The position numbers and the translations under genes were made by a program. From assembly GCA_964510205.1 (NCBI GenBank), contig CAZEBW010000100.1:1-11561 (forward strand): a DNA stretch of 11,561 bases, written 5' to 3'. A model generated the notes under the pieces. The model was not told the DNA's origin. It did not search any database and worked only from the letters and a program-made list of their open reading frames with translations. Of the stretch, positions 5,835-11,361 are shown in pieces (position 1 is the stretch's first letter; each line of letters opens with the position of its first letter). This DNA comes from CAZEBW01 sp964510205 (GTDB lineage: Bacteria; Chloroflexota; Anaerolineae; VGOG01).

Positions 5835-6496
5835 CTAGCGTAACAATTGTGCAACCAGAGCCCAAATCGTCGAAAACGAGGCAAAAACAGAACTTTTCCA
5901 ACTGAACAGTCTTGAGGTAAACTCATTGTGATCCCAATAACCAGGAGGTTCACGATGAGCCGATTGTCAACTGAGACCCAGAGCGCCCCAGTGGCTGTCC
6001 TCACCAGCCACGCCATGCTCGTGCCGTGGGGGTTCTTCGCCCAACGCATTGGTTTGGTGCAAACCCTGGAGGACATCCCCATCTCGCAACGACAGCGCGA
6101 ATACACTCCCCAGACGAAGTTGATCGAGTTCCTGGTCTCCATTCTCGCTGGCTGCGCCTATCTGCAGGACATCAGTCGGGCTCCCCATCCTCTAGATCAG
6201 GACGCAGCGGTCGCCCAAGCCTGGGGGCAGGAGGGCTGGGCCGATTACAGCGGGGTCAGTCGCACCCTGAAGGCTTGCACCGAAGAGACTTGCGCATTGC
6301 GATCAACACCTCGGCCTGGGTGATCTGGCAGCCTCAAGGCTGTCTGTTAAGGTTCACGGAACTGAGCGCGTTTGCAGGCGCGAAGTTGGTGATCCAGGCC
6401 TCTGCACCCTTTCAACTGGCCTTGCCACTGTTCAAAAGTTGCGTTTTTTCGCCGATATGAACAATTCAGTTCCCGGTTGCACAACCGTTACGCTAG
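5835..6496. mobile_element. Internally deleted IS with 22-bp terminal inverted repeats
   Basis: The left end starts CTAGCGTAACAATTGTGC (5835-5856 in full). The inverted right end occupies 6475-6496. The two 22-mers match at 20 positions, differing only at the two bases after CTAGCGTAAC. CTAG at both tips might instead be a target duplication. The element is only 662 bp, too short for a complete DDE transposase, and it holds one broken transposase gene. It resembles a deletion derivative that could be mobilised in trans. Confidence 0.65.
5955..6323 (+). pseudogene. DDE-type transposase, N-terminal part only
   Basis: ATG 5955 is preceded by AGGAGG (5943-5948) at a good distance, and the frame lies between the two inverted repeats described above. 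It encodes a transposase N-terminus: SHAMLVPWGFFAQRIGLVQT, then IPISQRQREYTPQTKLIEFL, SILAGCAYLQDISRAPHPLD and AWGQEGWADYSGVSRTLKAC. This layout (short DNA-binding region, LxDI... and a 'YSGVSRTL' helix) belongs to large IS transposases of about 400-500 residues. After about residue 117 an internal deletion changes frame. A tail-like segment LRIAINTSAWVIWQPQGC continues in another frame to about 6460. None of the catalytic DDE residues can be placed. I could not assign the IS family. Confidence 0.6.
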
Positions 6497-6619
6497 CAGA
6501 CCGAAGATCAACTCTCAGTCATCACAAGCGGGGCGGAAACGGCCTTTGAGGTCTTGATGAAAGCCAGCGAACTGGAGAGGATAGGACATCTTCCACTCGA
6601 GGCCCTGCGTCGGACATAA
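6497..6619 (+). pseudogene. 40-codon tail of an unidentified gene, abutting the IS
   Basis: Immediately after the IS end an open frame runs to TAA 6617-6619. It contains LSVITSGAETAFEVLMKASE, then LERIGHLPLEALRRT. Its composition is protein-like and it has no start of its own, so it looks like the 3' end of a gene whose 5' part was lost when the IS arrived. The sequence left of the IS shows no matching partner. I do not recognise the family. Confidence 0.3.
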
Positions 6620-6644
6620 AAAGGGGTTATGAGTAGTAGCACAG

Positions 6645-6672
6645 CAAAGCCGCCGGTTATCCGGCGGCTTTG
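6645..6672. terminator. 12-bp perfect hairpin, terminator candidate
   Basis: CAAAGCCGCCGG (6645-6656) pairs perfectly with CCGGCGGCTTTG (6661-6672) around the loop TTAT. It sits 26 bases beyond the stop of the minus-strand YgiT antitoxin gene, which it probably terminates. The T-tract is short. Confidence 0.55.
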
Positions 6673-6697
6673 GAACGATATTGGGGAAGGTGGCAAC

Positions 6698-6964
6698 TCA
6701 AGCTGCTCTGGGCAAAGCGGCATATGAGATGACCGACACCTCTGTCTGCAACGAACGCAATTGCCTGAGCAGAGCGGCCACTCTGTCTGTCACTTCTCCC
6801 GTCATGTAGGACTCGCGGCAACTGGCGCACACCTCGGCAGGTACGTCCTTGATGACAGCCACTATATTTTCCAGAACGAATGGAATGGTTGCCGTTTGCT
6901 CAGGAAGCAACCGTCCCCCGCACAACGGGCAACGACCATCACTTCTTTCTTGTTCGCCAGTCAT
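6698..6964 (-). CDS. YgiT-type zinc-finger antitoxin (MqsA-like N-terminus)
   Basis: The 88-residue protein begins at ATG 6962-6964. Two CxxC pairs, CPLCGG (C12, C15) and CASC (C46, C49), form the zinc-binding domain of YgiT/MqsA-type antitoxins. Between them lies the usual hydrophobic strand segment TIPFVLENIVAVIKDVPAEV. The C-terminal HTH of true MqsA is missing, as in the short YgiT family, and the protein ends in a helix with VTDRVAALLRQLRSL. The gene overlaps the end of the DUF4258 gene by 26 bases, so toxin precedes antitoxin in one operon. A longer frame to 7036 exists, but its extra residues are the antisense of the toxin gene. Confidence 0.8.
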   Translation of the reverse strand: MTGEQERSDGRCPLCGGRLLPEQTATIPFVLENIVAVIKDVPAEVCASCRESYMTGEVTDRVAALLRQLRSLQTEVSVISYAALPRAA

Positions 6965-7289
6965 CTTTCCATTCCTCCTCGCTGGGTTTGTACACGGTGA
7001 CCATGAAAATGCGATCTCGCTCCGGATCAATAGCAACCACTGCGTGCACCGGCTCGCCGGGCGTCAGCCAGCCCAGAACCAGGCAATCCGGCAGCGGACG
7101 ATGGAGCACAGGATAATCCTCAATCAGTTCACATTCCTGCAATGCTCGTTCTACCTGGCGTCGAGTCAAGTCGTCGGCGACCAGTTCGGTGACGGCGTGT
7201 CGAGACCACATGACTTTCGTGCCTTCGGCGTCTCTCTCGTTTTCACGGGTCTTCTCTCGAACGAAAGCCTGTTTGGCCTCTGCTTCCAT
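6939..7289 (-). CDS. DUF4258 toxin (RelE-like fold)
   Basis: DUF4258 proteins are small putative ribonuclease toxins paired with YgiT-type zinc antitoxins. The 116-residue frame starts at ATG 7287-7289, with AGGTGAGG just upstream. Residues 1-26 are a charged extension. The DUF4258 core then runs from WSRHAVTELVADDL through the VERAL...ELIEDYPVL segment, DCLVLGWLTPGEPVHAVVAI and RIFMVTVYKPSEEEW. The conserved SRHA histidine, EDYP and VTVYxP motifs are all present. A later start at the Val-Met-Trp before SRHA would give a more usual length of about 90. Promoter, toxin and antitoxin follow in that order on the minus strand. Confidence 0.8.
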   Translation of the reverse strand: MEAEAKQAFVREKTRENERDAEGTKVMWSRHAVTELVADDLTRRQVERALQECELIEDYPVLHRPLPDCLVLGWLTPGEPVHAVVAIDPERDRIFMVTVYKPSEEEWKDDWRTRKK

Positions 7290-7320
7290 CCCTCACCTGC
7301 ACACTGTATGATGTACGGGT

Positions 7321-7349
7321 ATTATAGCATATGGCAAAAGAGAAGTCAA
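7321..7349 (-). promoter_or_regulatory. DUF4258/YgiT operon promoter, TTGACT-17-TATAAT
   Basis: TTGACT (7349-7344) and a perfect TATAAT (7326-7321) are 17 bp apart on the minus strand, about 32 bp before the toxin ATG. No clear inverted repeat was found over it. Confidence 0.7.
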
Positions 7350-7374
7350 TCGTCTGCTGCTGCAGGGGTGCATT

Positions 7375-7660
7375 TCAGTTTGGTGGCGAGTTGTAAGCTT
7401 GCCGCCAGCGTTCATCGAAGCGACTACTCATGATGGCAGATCGCACAGGGAGTAACCGCTCAGCTCCGACGCGGCTCCAATGCATCCCTGGCCCCGCGAA
7501 CCGCGCCTTGTATTGTTTGGCTGCGCTTTCCACCGGCCCACTGCCAATGAGCCAGTCTTCCTCGCGCATCTCTTGATACCTCATCCGCCGCTGATTGTTG
7601 CGGAAGTACTGGGCCTGTAACCGCAACTCTTCCGCAATGGCCGGTTGGCCTTGCGCCTCG
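7375..7660 (-). pseudogene. C-terminal remnant of ISKra4-like transposase
   Basis: Reading the minus strand from about 7660, the frame gives LGTAEAQGQPAIAEELRLQA, then YFRNNQRRMRYQEMREEDWL and IGSGPVESAAKQYKARFAGP, ending after GMHWSRVGAERLLPVRSAIM near 7375. The 'IGSGxVESAxKQ...RxxGxGMxWSxxGAExLLxLR' block is the conserved C-terminus of ISKra4-family transposases and includes the last catalytic glutamate (in VES). A stop lies just upstream in the same frame, so the N-terminal two thirds and both aspartates are gone. No IS ends were recognised. Confidence 0.65.
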
Positions 7661-7766
7661 GCTGTGCCTAGGGGATTGCGCCGTTTTCACTTCCAAGTTC
7701 GTGGCAAGAAGCGCTTCTCGCAATGACATGTAACGCTGTCTCTCGGTCTTGCCCCCAAATTGAAAT

Positions 7767-7919
7767 GGGTGTGTTCAAAATGAGTTAGACAAAAGACTTC
7801 GGAAGTCTCGAAGTGCTCTATCTAGCTGCTCTTGAGGCGATTTTGGGATCGTGTTTTCTCTTCAGGACGCTTGGCCGAAGACTTCCGAAGTCTAAGCTCA
7901 ACTGAAATTGAACACACCC
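7767..7919. mobile_element. 153-bp MITE with 9-bp target duplication
   Basis: The element starts GGGTGTGTTCAA (7767-7778) and ends with its exact complement TTGAACACACCC (7908-7919). It is flanked by identical copies of AATTGAAAT (7758-7766 and 7920-7928). About 26-27 bp inside each end sit matching 15-mers, AGACTTCGGAAGTCT (7794-7808) and its complement (7879-7893), each itself near-palindromic. No coding capacity is seen. This is a non-autonomous element mobilised in trans. Nine-bp duplications are made by several IS4-like transposases, but the source family is not identified. Confidence 0.8.
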
Positions 7920-7945
7920 AATTGAAATACACGTAACCGACCCAG

Positions 7946-8656
7946 GTGCATTTCGCAGTTAGGGACGCGAAGCTCGCCGTCGTCGACAGTGCCAAGATCG
8001 GTACGGATGCCATCAAGGTAGGCTTCATCTACCAGCCCGCTACGGTCACGCTCGTTGGTTCTCCCGCCATCCTGGACTCGTCGGTAGACCCATCGTTCCT
8101 GGACACCAAGAATCGTCCTGTGTTGGCTCAGACCTTCCAGCAGACCACGACCGGCGAGGCGTTCACGGCTGTGGTCAATCATCTGAAGTCCAAGGGCTCC
8201 GCCTGCGACGACGTGGGAGATCCGGACATGGGCGATGGCCAGGGCAACTGCAACCAGACCCGCACCGACGCCGCTATTGCGCTGGTGAGTTGGCTGGCCA
8301 CGGACCCCACGGGCAGCGGTGATGATGACTTCCTCATCATGGGCGACCTGAACGCTTACGCCATGGAAGACCCCATCACCGCCATCGAGAGTGCGGGCTA
8401 CACCGATTTGATCGAGGCCTTCGTCGGGGCTGACGCCTACTCGTACGTCTACGACGGCCAGGCTGGGTGTCTGGATCATGCCCTGGCCAACGCCAGCCTG
8501 AGGGGACAAGTCACTGGCGTGGTCGAATGGCACATCAACGCCGACGAGCCGGCTGCGCTGGACTACAACGGCTACAACCAGCCCGCTCTGTACAACGCCG
8601 ACCCGTATCGCGCTTCGGACCACGACCCGGTGATCGTCGGCCTGAACTTGGGATAG
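7946..8656 (+). pseudogene. 5'-truncated ExeM/NucH-type extracellular endonuclease
   Basis: The frame encodes the C-terminal half of an endonuclease/exonuclease/phosphatase-fold secreted nuclease. Visible motifs are IGTDAIKVGFIYQPATVTLV (17-36), VNHLKSKGS with the phosphate-contacting N78/H79, IMGDLNAY with the catalytic pair D134/N136, GCLDHALAN (D177/H178) and RASDHDPVI with the D225/H226 end motif. Full-length relatives have 600-900 residues with a signal peptide, often a lamin-tail or OB domain, and an N-terminal catalytic half. None of that is present: homology begins within 30 bases of the MITE flank and there is no ribosome-binding site or leader. The residual protein would lack the metal-binding N-terminal residues. 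The GTG at 7946 is only a nominal start. Confidence 0.75.
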
Positions 8657-8709
8657 AAGGGTCTTGCATTGTCTAACGAGTCCGACGGAACCTGCCGATA
8701 ACGGATGAC

Positions 8710-9054
8710 ATGTCCAAGAAAAGCCGTACTGCGGACAAAGCATCGCGCATTCTGGAGGCCAGCGGAGTGACCCTGGATGTGAGCAACCGCAGGGTCGAAG
8801 GCGACAATGGCGTGCATCATCTCACGCCCATAGAATGTCGGCTGCTCAAGACGTTGATGACCTACCCAGGCAAGGTGATGTCCCGCAAGTTCCTGATGAG
8901 GAAGGTCTGGAAAACCGATTACCTGGGAGATACCAGGACTCTGGACGTCCATATCTGCTGGCTCAGAAAGAAGATCGAGGAGGATACCCAGAACCCACGG
9001 TACATCGAGACGGTGAGAGGAACCGGCTACCGGTTTGAGGTGGGGGAGCGATGA
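8710..9054 (+). CDS. Orphan OmpR/PhoB-type winged-helix DNA-binding protein
   Basis: The 114-residue protein is almost wholly the effector domain of OmpR-family response regulators: VTLDVSNRRV, then HHLTPIECRLLKTLMTYPGK with the transactivation helix, MSRKFLMRKVW, the recognition helix TRTLDVHICWLRKKIEE and the wing RYIETVRGTGYRFEV. The receiver domain and its phospho-aspartate are absent, and the 50 bases upstream encode no part of one. The ATG at 8710 has no strong ribosome-binding site. Either this is the 3' end of a response regulator whose receiver was lost next to the nuclease fragment, or it is a receiver-less regulator. It shares ATGA with the small reading frame that follows, the junction normally seen between a regulator and its sensor kinase. 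Confidence 0.75.
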   Translation: MSKKSRTADKASRILEASGVTLDVSNRRVEGDNGVHHLTPIECRLLKTLMTYPGKVMSRKFLMRKVWKTDYLGDTRTLDVHICWLRKKIEEDTQNPRYIETVRGTGYRFEVGER

Positions 9055-9194
9055 AGTTCAGACAGATGGATGAGTTAGGCCATGATTCCCAGGGCAGCGT
9101 GACTGTGAAGGGCAAAAAGAAAGCCCACTCCGCGAAATCGCATTCCAACCACGCTCCCAGAGTGGGTATCTCAACTGCTATCCTGATTTGTTAG
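9051..9194 (+). CDS. 47-codon reading frame coupled by ATGA
   Basis: ATG 9051 overlaps the stop of the preceding regulator (ATGA), and the frame runs to TAG 9192-9194. The product is short and basic (VTVKGKKKAHSAKSHSNHAP) with no recognisable domain. A 7-bp inverted repeat, CCCACTC (9124-9130) and GAGTGGG (9160-9166), lies inside it. It may be chance, or the decayed start of a former partner gene such as a histidine kinase. Confidence 0.25.
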   Translation: MKFRQMDELGHDSQGSVTVKGKKKAHSAKSHSNHAPRVGISTAILIC

Positions 9195-9207
9195 CGCACA
9201 GATCCGT

Positions 9208-9360
9208 CTACTTCTTCTTGGGTAGGAACTTGAACATCCCAGTGCCACAATGGGGGCAAGTCCCCTTGGCCGCCAGACGGCCATTCTTCATCGTCACCTC
9301 CTTGGCATCTTCCAGTACTCTCTTCTCCCTGCACTTAACGCAATAACCCTCTACTGTCAC
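9208..9360 (-). CDS. DUF5679 small zinc-ribbon protein
   Basis: A 50-residue frame starting at GTG 9358-9360 reads MTVEGYCVKCREKRVLEDAK, then EVTMKNGRLAAKGTCPHCGT and a basic end GMFKFLPKKK. Two CxxC pairs (CVKC and CPHC) form a rubredoxin-like zinc knuckle, and the segment 'EVTMKNGRxAxKGTCPxCGTxMF' matches the DUF5679 family of unknown function. The product is cytoplasmic. A G-rich Shine-Dalgarno (AGGGGG) lies upstream and a good promoter further up, so this looks like an intact monocistronic gene in otherwise decayed surroundings. Its function is not known. Confidence 0.8.
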   Translation of the reverse strand: MTVEGYCVKCREKRVLEDAKEVTMKNGRLAAKGTCPHCGTGMFKFLPKKK

Positions 9361-9393
9361 GGTGTTTCACCCCCTTCTACATGGTTTCAGGCT

Positions 9394-9422
9394 ATTGTAC
9401 CACAGAATACCTATTTTGGCAA
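9394..9422 (-). promoter_or_regulatory. DUF5679 gene promoter, TTGCCA-17-TACAAT
   Basis: On the minus strand TTGCCA (9422-9417) and TACAAT (9399-9394) are separated by 17 bp. The box ends 33 bp before the GTG start, leaving a short leader with the G-rich ribosome-binding site. Confidence 0.6.
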
Positions 9423-9482
9423 GTATGTTGTTGCCAGGTCACACGACGCAAGCCAAACGAAGCTGATGTTGCTGGAAGCAGA

Positions 9483-9513
9483 AAGCCGCCTGTGCGGTTG
9501 GCGCAGGAGGCTT
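9483..9513. repeat. 31-nt hairpin repeat, copy 1
   Basis: AAGCCGCCTGTGC (9483-9495) pairs with GCGCAGGAGGCTT (9501-9513) at 12 of 13 positions, one of them a G-T pair, around the loop GGTTG. The same 31-nt element with five changes occurs at 10392-10422. A pyrimidine run follows (CTCTTCT), so it may terminate plus-strand transcripts. Confidence 0.55.
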
Positions 9514-9634
9514 CTCTTCTCCAACTCCCTATCCCGTGTAGCTCGACAACCTCAAGAGGCGCTCACCTCCACCAACTCGGTAGGCAAATGAAGAAGTCCC
9601 CTTAGGACCCCATAGTCGAGAATATAGAGATGAG

Positions 9635-10373
9635 ATGTTCCTAGATCTTGGCGTCGAGACCACGAGGCCAACAGATCCTCGTTGACGGAGGTCCAAGCCC
9701 CACGACCCTGATCAGCGCTTTGGGCTGCAGGATGCCCTTCTGGGACCGCAACATTGACCTAGTCGTCCTCACTCACGCCGACGAGGACCACATCGCCGGA
9801 TTGATCCCGGTTTTACAACGCTACCGCGTGGAGCGGATTCTCACTAGTGGCTACGAGCACAACCACCCCATGTGCCAACGCTGGCTGGAACTGATTGACG
9901 AGGGGGAAATTCCTACCCATCTGGCTCATGCGGGAATGAGGATCGGGACGGGCGATGGCGTAGAACTCTTTGTTCTTCACCCTAGTCCTGAGTTAATGGC
10001 ATGCGCCAATGCGGATGCCAACAACTCCGCGATCTCTCGCCTGGTCATGGGCCGGGTCTCTTTCTTGCTCGGCGACATTGAGGAGGCAGCGGAGCGAAGG
10101 TTTGTGGCATCAGGTCAGGAGCTCACTGGCATGGTGCTCAAGGTGCCTAACCACGGCAGCAATACCTCGTCGAGCGTGGCTTTCTTGGAGGCGGTGGATT
10201 CGGAGTCGGTGATCATCTCTGTGCGCGACGACAACCAGTTCGGCTATCCCGCGCCCTAGGTGTTGAATAGACTAGAGCGAATGGTTGGGGAGGAGCACTT
10301 CTTGCGAACCGACGAGGAGGGTAACATCGAAGTGGGGACTGCCGGGGAGGGAGTTTGGATGCACTCGAATTGA
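9635..10373 (+). pseudogene. ComEC-like metallo-beta-lactamase, frameshifted and with internal stop
   Basis: The main frame (open 9648-10259) encodes a metallo-beta-lactamase domain of the ComEC/Rec2 C-terminal type: PRGQQILVDGG, the metal site LTHADEDHIAGL (H43, D45, D47, H48), NNSAISRLVMGRVSFLLGDI and PNHGSNTSSS. The family's opening 'FLDVGQGDAILIETP' survives only as FLDLGVET from ATG 9635 in a different frame. A deletion and a frameshift therefore separate it from PRGQQ. At 10257-10259 the frame meets TAG where relatives usually have GAG (YPAP-stop-VLNRLERM), yet it continues protein-like to TGA 10371-10373. The 15-bp hairpin that follows fits the downstream stop as the original gene end. 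The gene is most likely inactive. Confidence 0.7.
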
Positions 10374-10387
10374 CCTGTTAGCACACA

Positions 10388-10426
10388 CAACAAGCCACCT
10401 GCGCGGTTGAGGCAGGTGGCTTGTTG
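10388..10426. terminator. 15-bp perfect hairpin, terminator; hairpin repeat copy 2
   Basis: CAACAAGCCACCTGC (10388-10402) pairs perfectly with GCAGGTGGCTTGTTG (10412-10426), with loop GCGGTTGAG. It begins 15 bases after the ancestral stop of the metallo-beta-lactamase gene. Its core (10392-10422) is a copy of the repeat at 9483-9513. The compensated changes keep the stem paired. Confidence 0.65.
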
Positions 10427-10578
10427 CACTACTGCTCATGCTGCTGGACTTGCCCCCACGGGGGTACGGGCACATTGATTTAGTCTAGCACGATGCGATT
10501 TGCGATCACGAAAGGTTGTACATTGTGATGTCTGTACCCTACATAGCGTTGGAACCTATCTGCCCACTACACCCATTC
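10427..10578. other. Intergenic, no gene seen
   Basis: Nothing coding is supported between the hairpin and the next promoter. The stretch CCCCCACGGGGG near 10452 is a small self-complementary patch of unknown meaning. Confidence 0.35.
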
Positions 10579-10607
10579 TTGCCCAAAAAGGCTTTTCGCA
10601 GTATAAT
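10579..10607 (+). promoter_or_regulatory. Promoter of the orphan antitoxin, TTGCCC-17-TATAAT
   Basis: TTGCCC (10579-10584) and a perfect TATAAT (10602-10607) are 17 bp apart. The leader would be about 70 bases and would carry the first 20-bp tRNA-like direct repeat. Confidence 0.6.
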
Positions 10608-10628
10608 TACTGGCAATCAAGTCTCGCA

Positions 10629-10648
10629 TCCTGCCAGGGGTACCAAAG
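10629..10648 (+). repeat. 20-bp direct repeat, copy 1 (tRNA 3'-end-like)
   Basis: The sequence TCCTGCCAGGGGTACCAAAG is identical to 11112-11131. It resembles the 3' side of a tRNA: half a T-stem, acceptor strand, and CCA. At this copy the T-arm upstream is degenerate (GTCTCGCA). Confidence 0.6.
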
Positions 10649-10684
10649 GCGATATTTGGGCTATGGATATGGAAGGGAGTAGTG

Positions 10685-10999
10685 ATGAGTAAAGTGATTG
10701 CTGTGGAGGTTACTCCCCAGGGAGTATTGGTGCCACGTCCTCTCATAAAAGCCTGGGGAGATGTCCAAGAGGTCGCAATTGAGCAGCGCCTCAATGCCAT
10801 CGTCATTAAACCCAAGGCCGATCGTGCTGACCAGTCACATGCTGAAATTGTGAGCGAGATGAAGGAAGCGGGCTTGGTCGAAGATCTGCCTTGGGTGCAA
10901 CCACCAGTGGTATCAGCCGAGGAGCGCGTATACTTGGCAGGGAAGCTGAGTCGTGGCAAATCCCTCTCCAAAATCATCATTGAGGGCCGGGAGGAGTAG
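10685..10999 (+). CDS. AbrB-like antitoxin without its toxin
   Basis: The ATG at 10685 is preferred to the GTG at 10682 because GGAAGGGA (10671-10678) then lies six bases away; this gives 104 residues. The N-terminal half is a small beta-rich swapped-hairpin-like unit (VIAVEVTPQGVLVPRPLI, then WGDVQEVAIEQRLNAIVIKP). The C-terminal half has a helix HAEIVSEMKEAGLVEDLPW and the tail VSAEERVYLAGKLSRGKSLS followed by KIIIEGREE. I recognise this type as the antitoxin commonly placed before PIN-domain RNase toxins. Here the frame that overlaps its stop (TAGTG) ends after seven codons, so the toxin is lost. The family call is recalled from general knowledge and is moderately secure. Confidence 0.65.
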   Translation: MSKVIAVEVTPQGVLVPRPLIKAWGDVQEVAIEQRLNAIVIKPKADRADQSHAEIVSEMKEAGLVEDLPWVQPPVVSAEERVYLAGKLSRGKSLSKIIIEGREE

Positions 11000-11022
11000 T
11001 GGACAATCCCAGCCATCACTGA
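10999..11022 (+). pseudogene. Seven-codon remnant of the partner toxin start
   Basis: GTG at 10999 overlaps the antitoxin stop (TAGTG), the usual coupling for these pairs. The frame MDNPSHH ends at TGA 11020-11022. No PIN-domain sequence follows before the tRNA-like segment at 11079. Confidence 0.35.
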
Positions 11023-11078
11023 GGAGACGTTAGGCCATAAAATCTGCGAAGGCATGAGAGCTACCAAAGCCTTTTGGG

Positions 11079-11128
11079 GCTGCATGTCCATCAGCAGGTT
11101 GCAGGTTCGAGTCCTGCCAGGGGTACCA
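11079..11128 (+). pseudogene. tRNA 3'-half-like segment
   Basis: GCAGG-TTCGAGT-CCTGC (11101-11117) is a perfect T-arm with the invariant TTCGA. It is followed by CAGGGGT, an A discriminator and CCA (11126-11128). Upstream GCTGC/TCAGC could be an imperfect anticodon stem with a 7-base loop ATGTCCA. No 5' acceptor strand ACCCCTG exists at the required distance and no D-arm is visible, so this is a tRNA fragment rather than a gene, as left by integration events. The last 17 bases and the next three repeat at 10629-10648. Confidence 0.5.
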
Positions 11129-11131
11129 AAG
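11112..11131 (+). repeat. 20-bp direct repeat, copy 2 (tRNA 3' end)
   Basis: Identical to 10629-10648 and 483 bp downstream of it in the same orientation. The two copies bracket the antitoxin gene, though not its promoter. Candidate attachment-site pair or duplicated tRNA scar. Confidence 0.55.
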
Positions 11132-11169
11132 ACAGCATGTGGGTGATACCTGCTCACTGTGCAAAAAGC

Positions 11170-11207
11170 AAAGGCCACGAAAGCATTTTGCGTCTTTCGT
11201 GGCCTTT
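11170..11207. repeat. 14-bp hairpin repeat AAAGGCCACGAAAG
   Basis: AAAGGCCACGAAAG (11170-11183) pairs perfectly with CTTTCGTGGCCTTT (11194-11207) around a 10-base loop CATTTTGCGT. It resembles a dispersed element found in many Chloroflexota-like contigs (recollection only) and could act as a terminator. Confidence 0.55.
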
Positions 11208-11208
11208 T

Positions 11209-11233
11209 GCTTGTCCTGAGCAGGGTCGAAGGG
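11209..11233 (-). repeat. Short dispersed repeat, inverted copy
   Basis: The minus strand reads CCCTTCGACCCTG then CTCAGGACAAGC, a 25-nt variant of the 24-nt repeat at 73-96 that differs only in the middle. It adjoins the hairpin at 11170-11207, forming a compound repeat. Confidence 0.55.
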
Positions 11234-11361
11234 TGTGATTCGCGGTCCGAACCGTTCCCTCACCCACAACTCTCCCCTCAGTGCTTCACCACCAGCATGG
11301 TGTCCACTTTGGACGGAAGCGCAATCCAGGCCCCCATCATCGCTAACTACTGGCCCTTGAA
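11234..11361. other. Intergenic, possible gene tail on the minus strand
   Basis: No complete gene is seen. On the minus strand 11340-11281 reads MMGAWIALPSKVDTMLVVKH and stops. It looks protein-like but is too short to assign and has no extension. Confidence 0.2.

Noticed and set aside
5564..6142. Minus-strand frame of 192 codons across the abiE upstream region
   Set aside because: It crosses the IS end and the abiE promoter, with no motif or ribosome-binding site.
7898..8743. Minus-strand frame of 281 codons opposite the nuclease fragment
   Set aside because: Antisense shadow of a frame that carries clear nuclease motifs.
11053..11128. Complete tRNA gene
   Set aside because: The T-arm and CCA end are good, but there is no 5' acceptor strand or D-arm at the right distance, so only a 3' fragment is supported.
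10567..11178. Minus-strand frame of 203 codons containing GTPGRTRTCNLL
   Set aside because: That peptide is the well-known spurious translation of a tRNA 3' end; the rest is antisense to the antitoxin gene.
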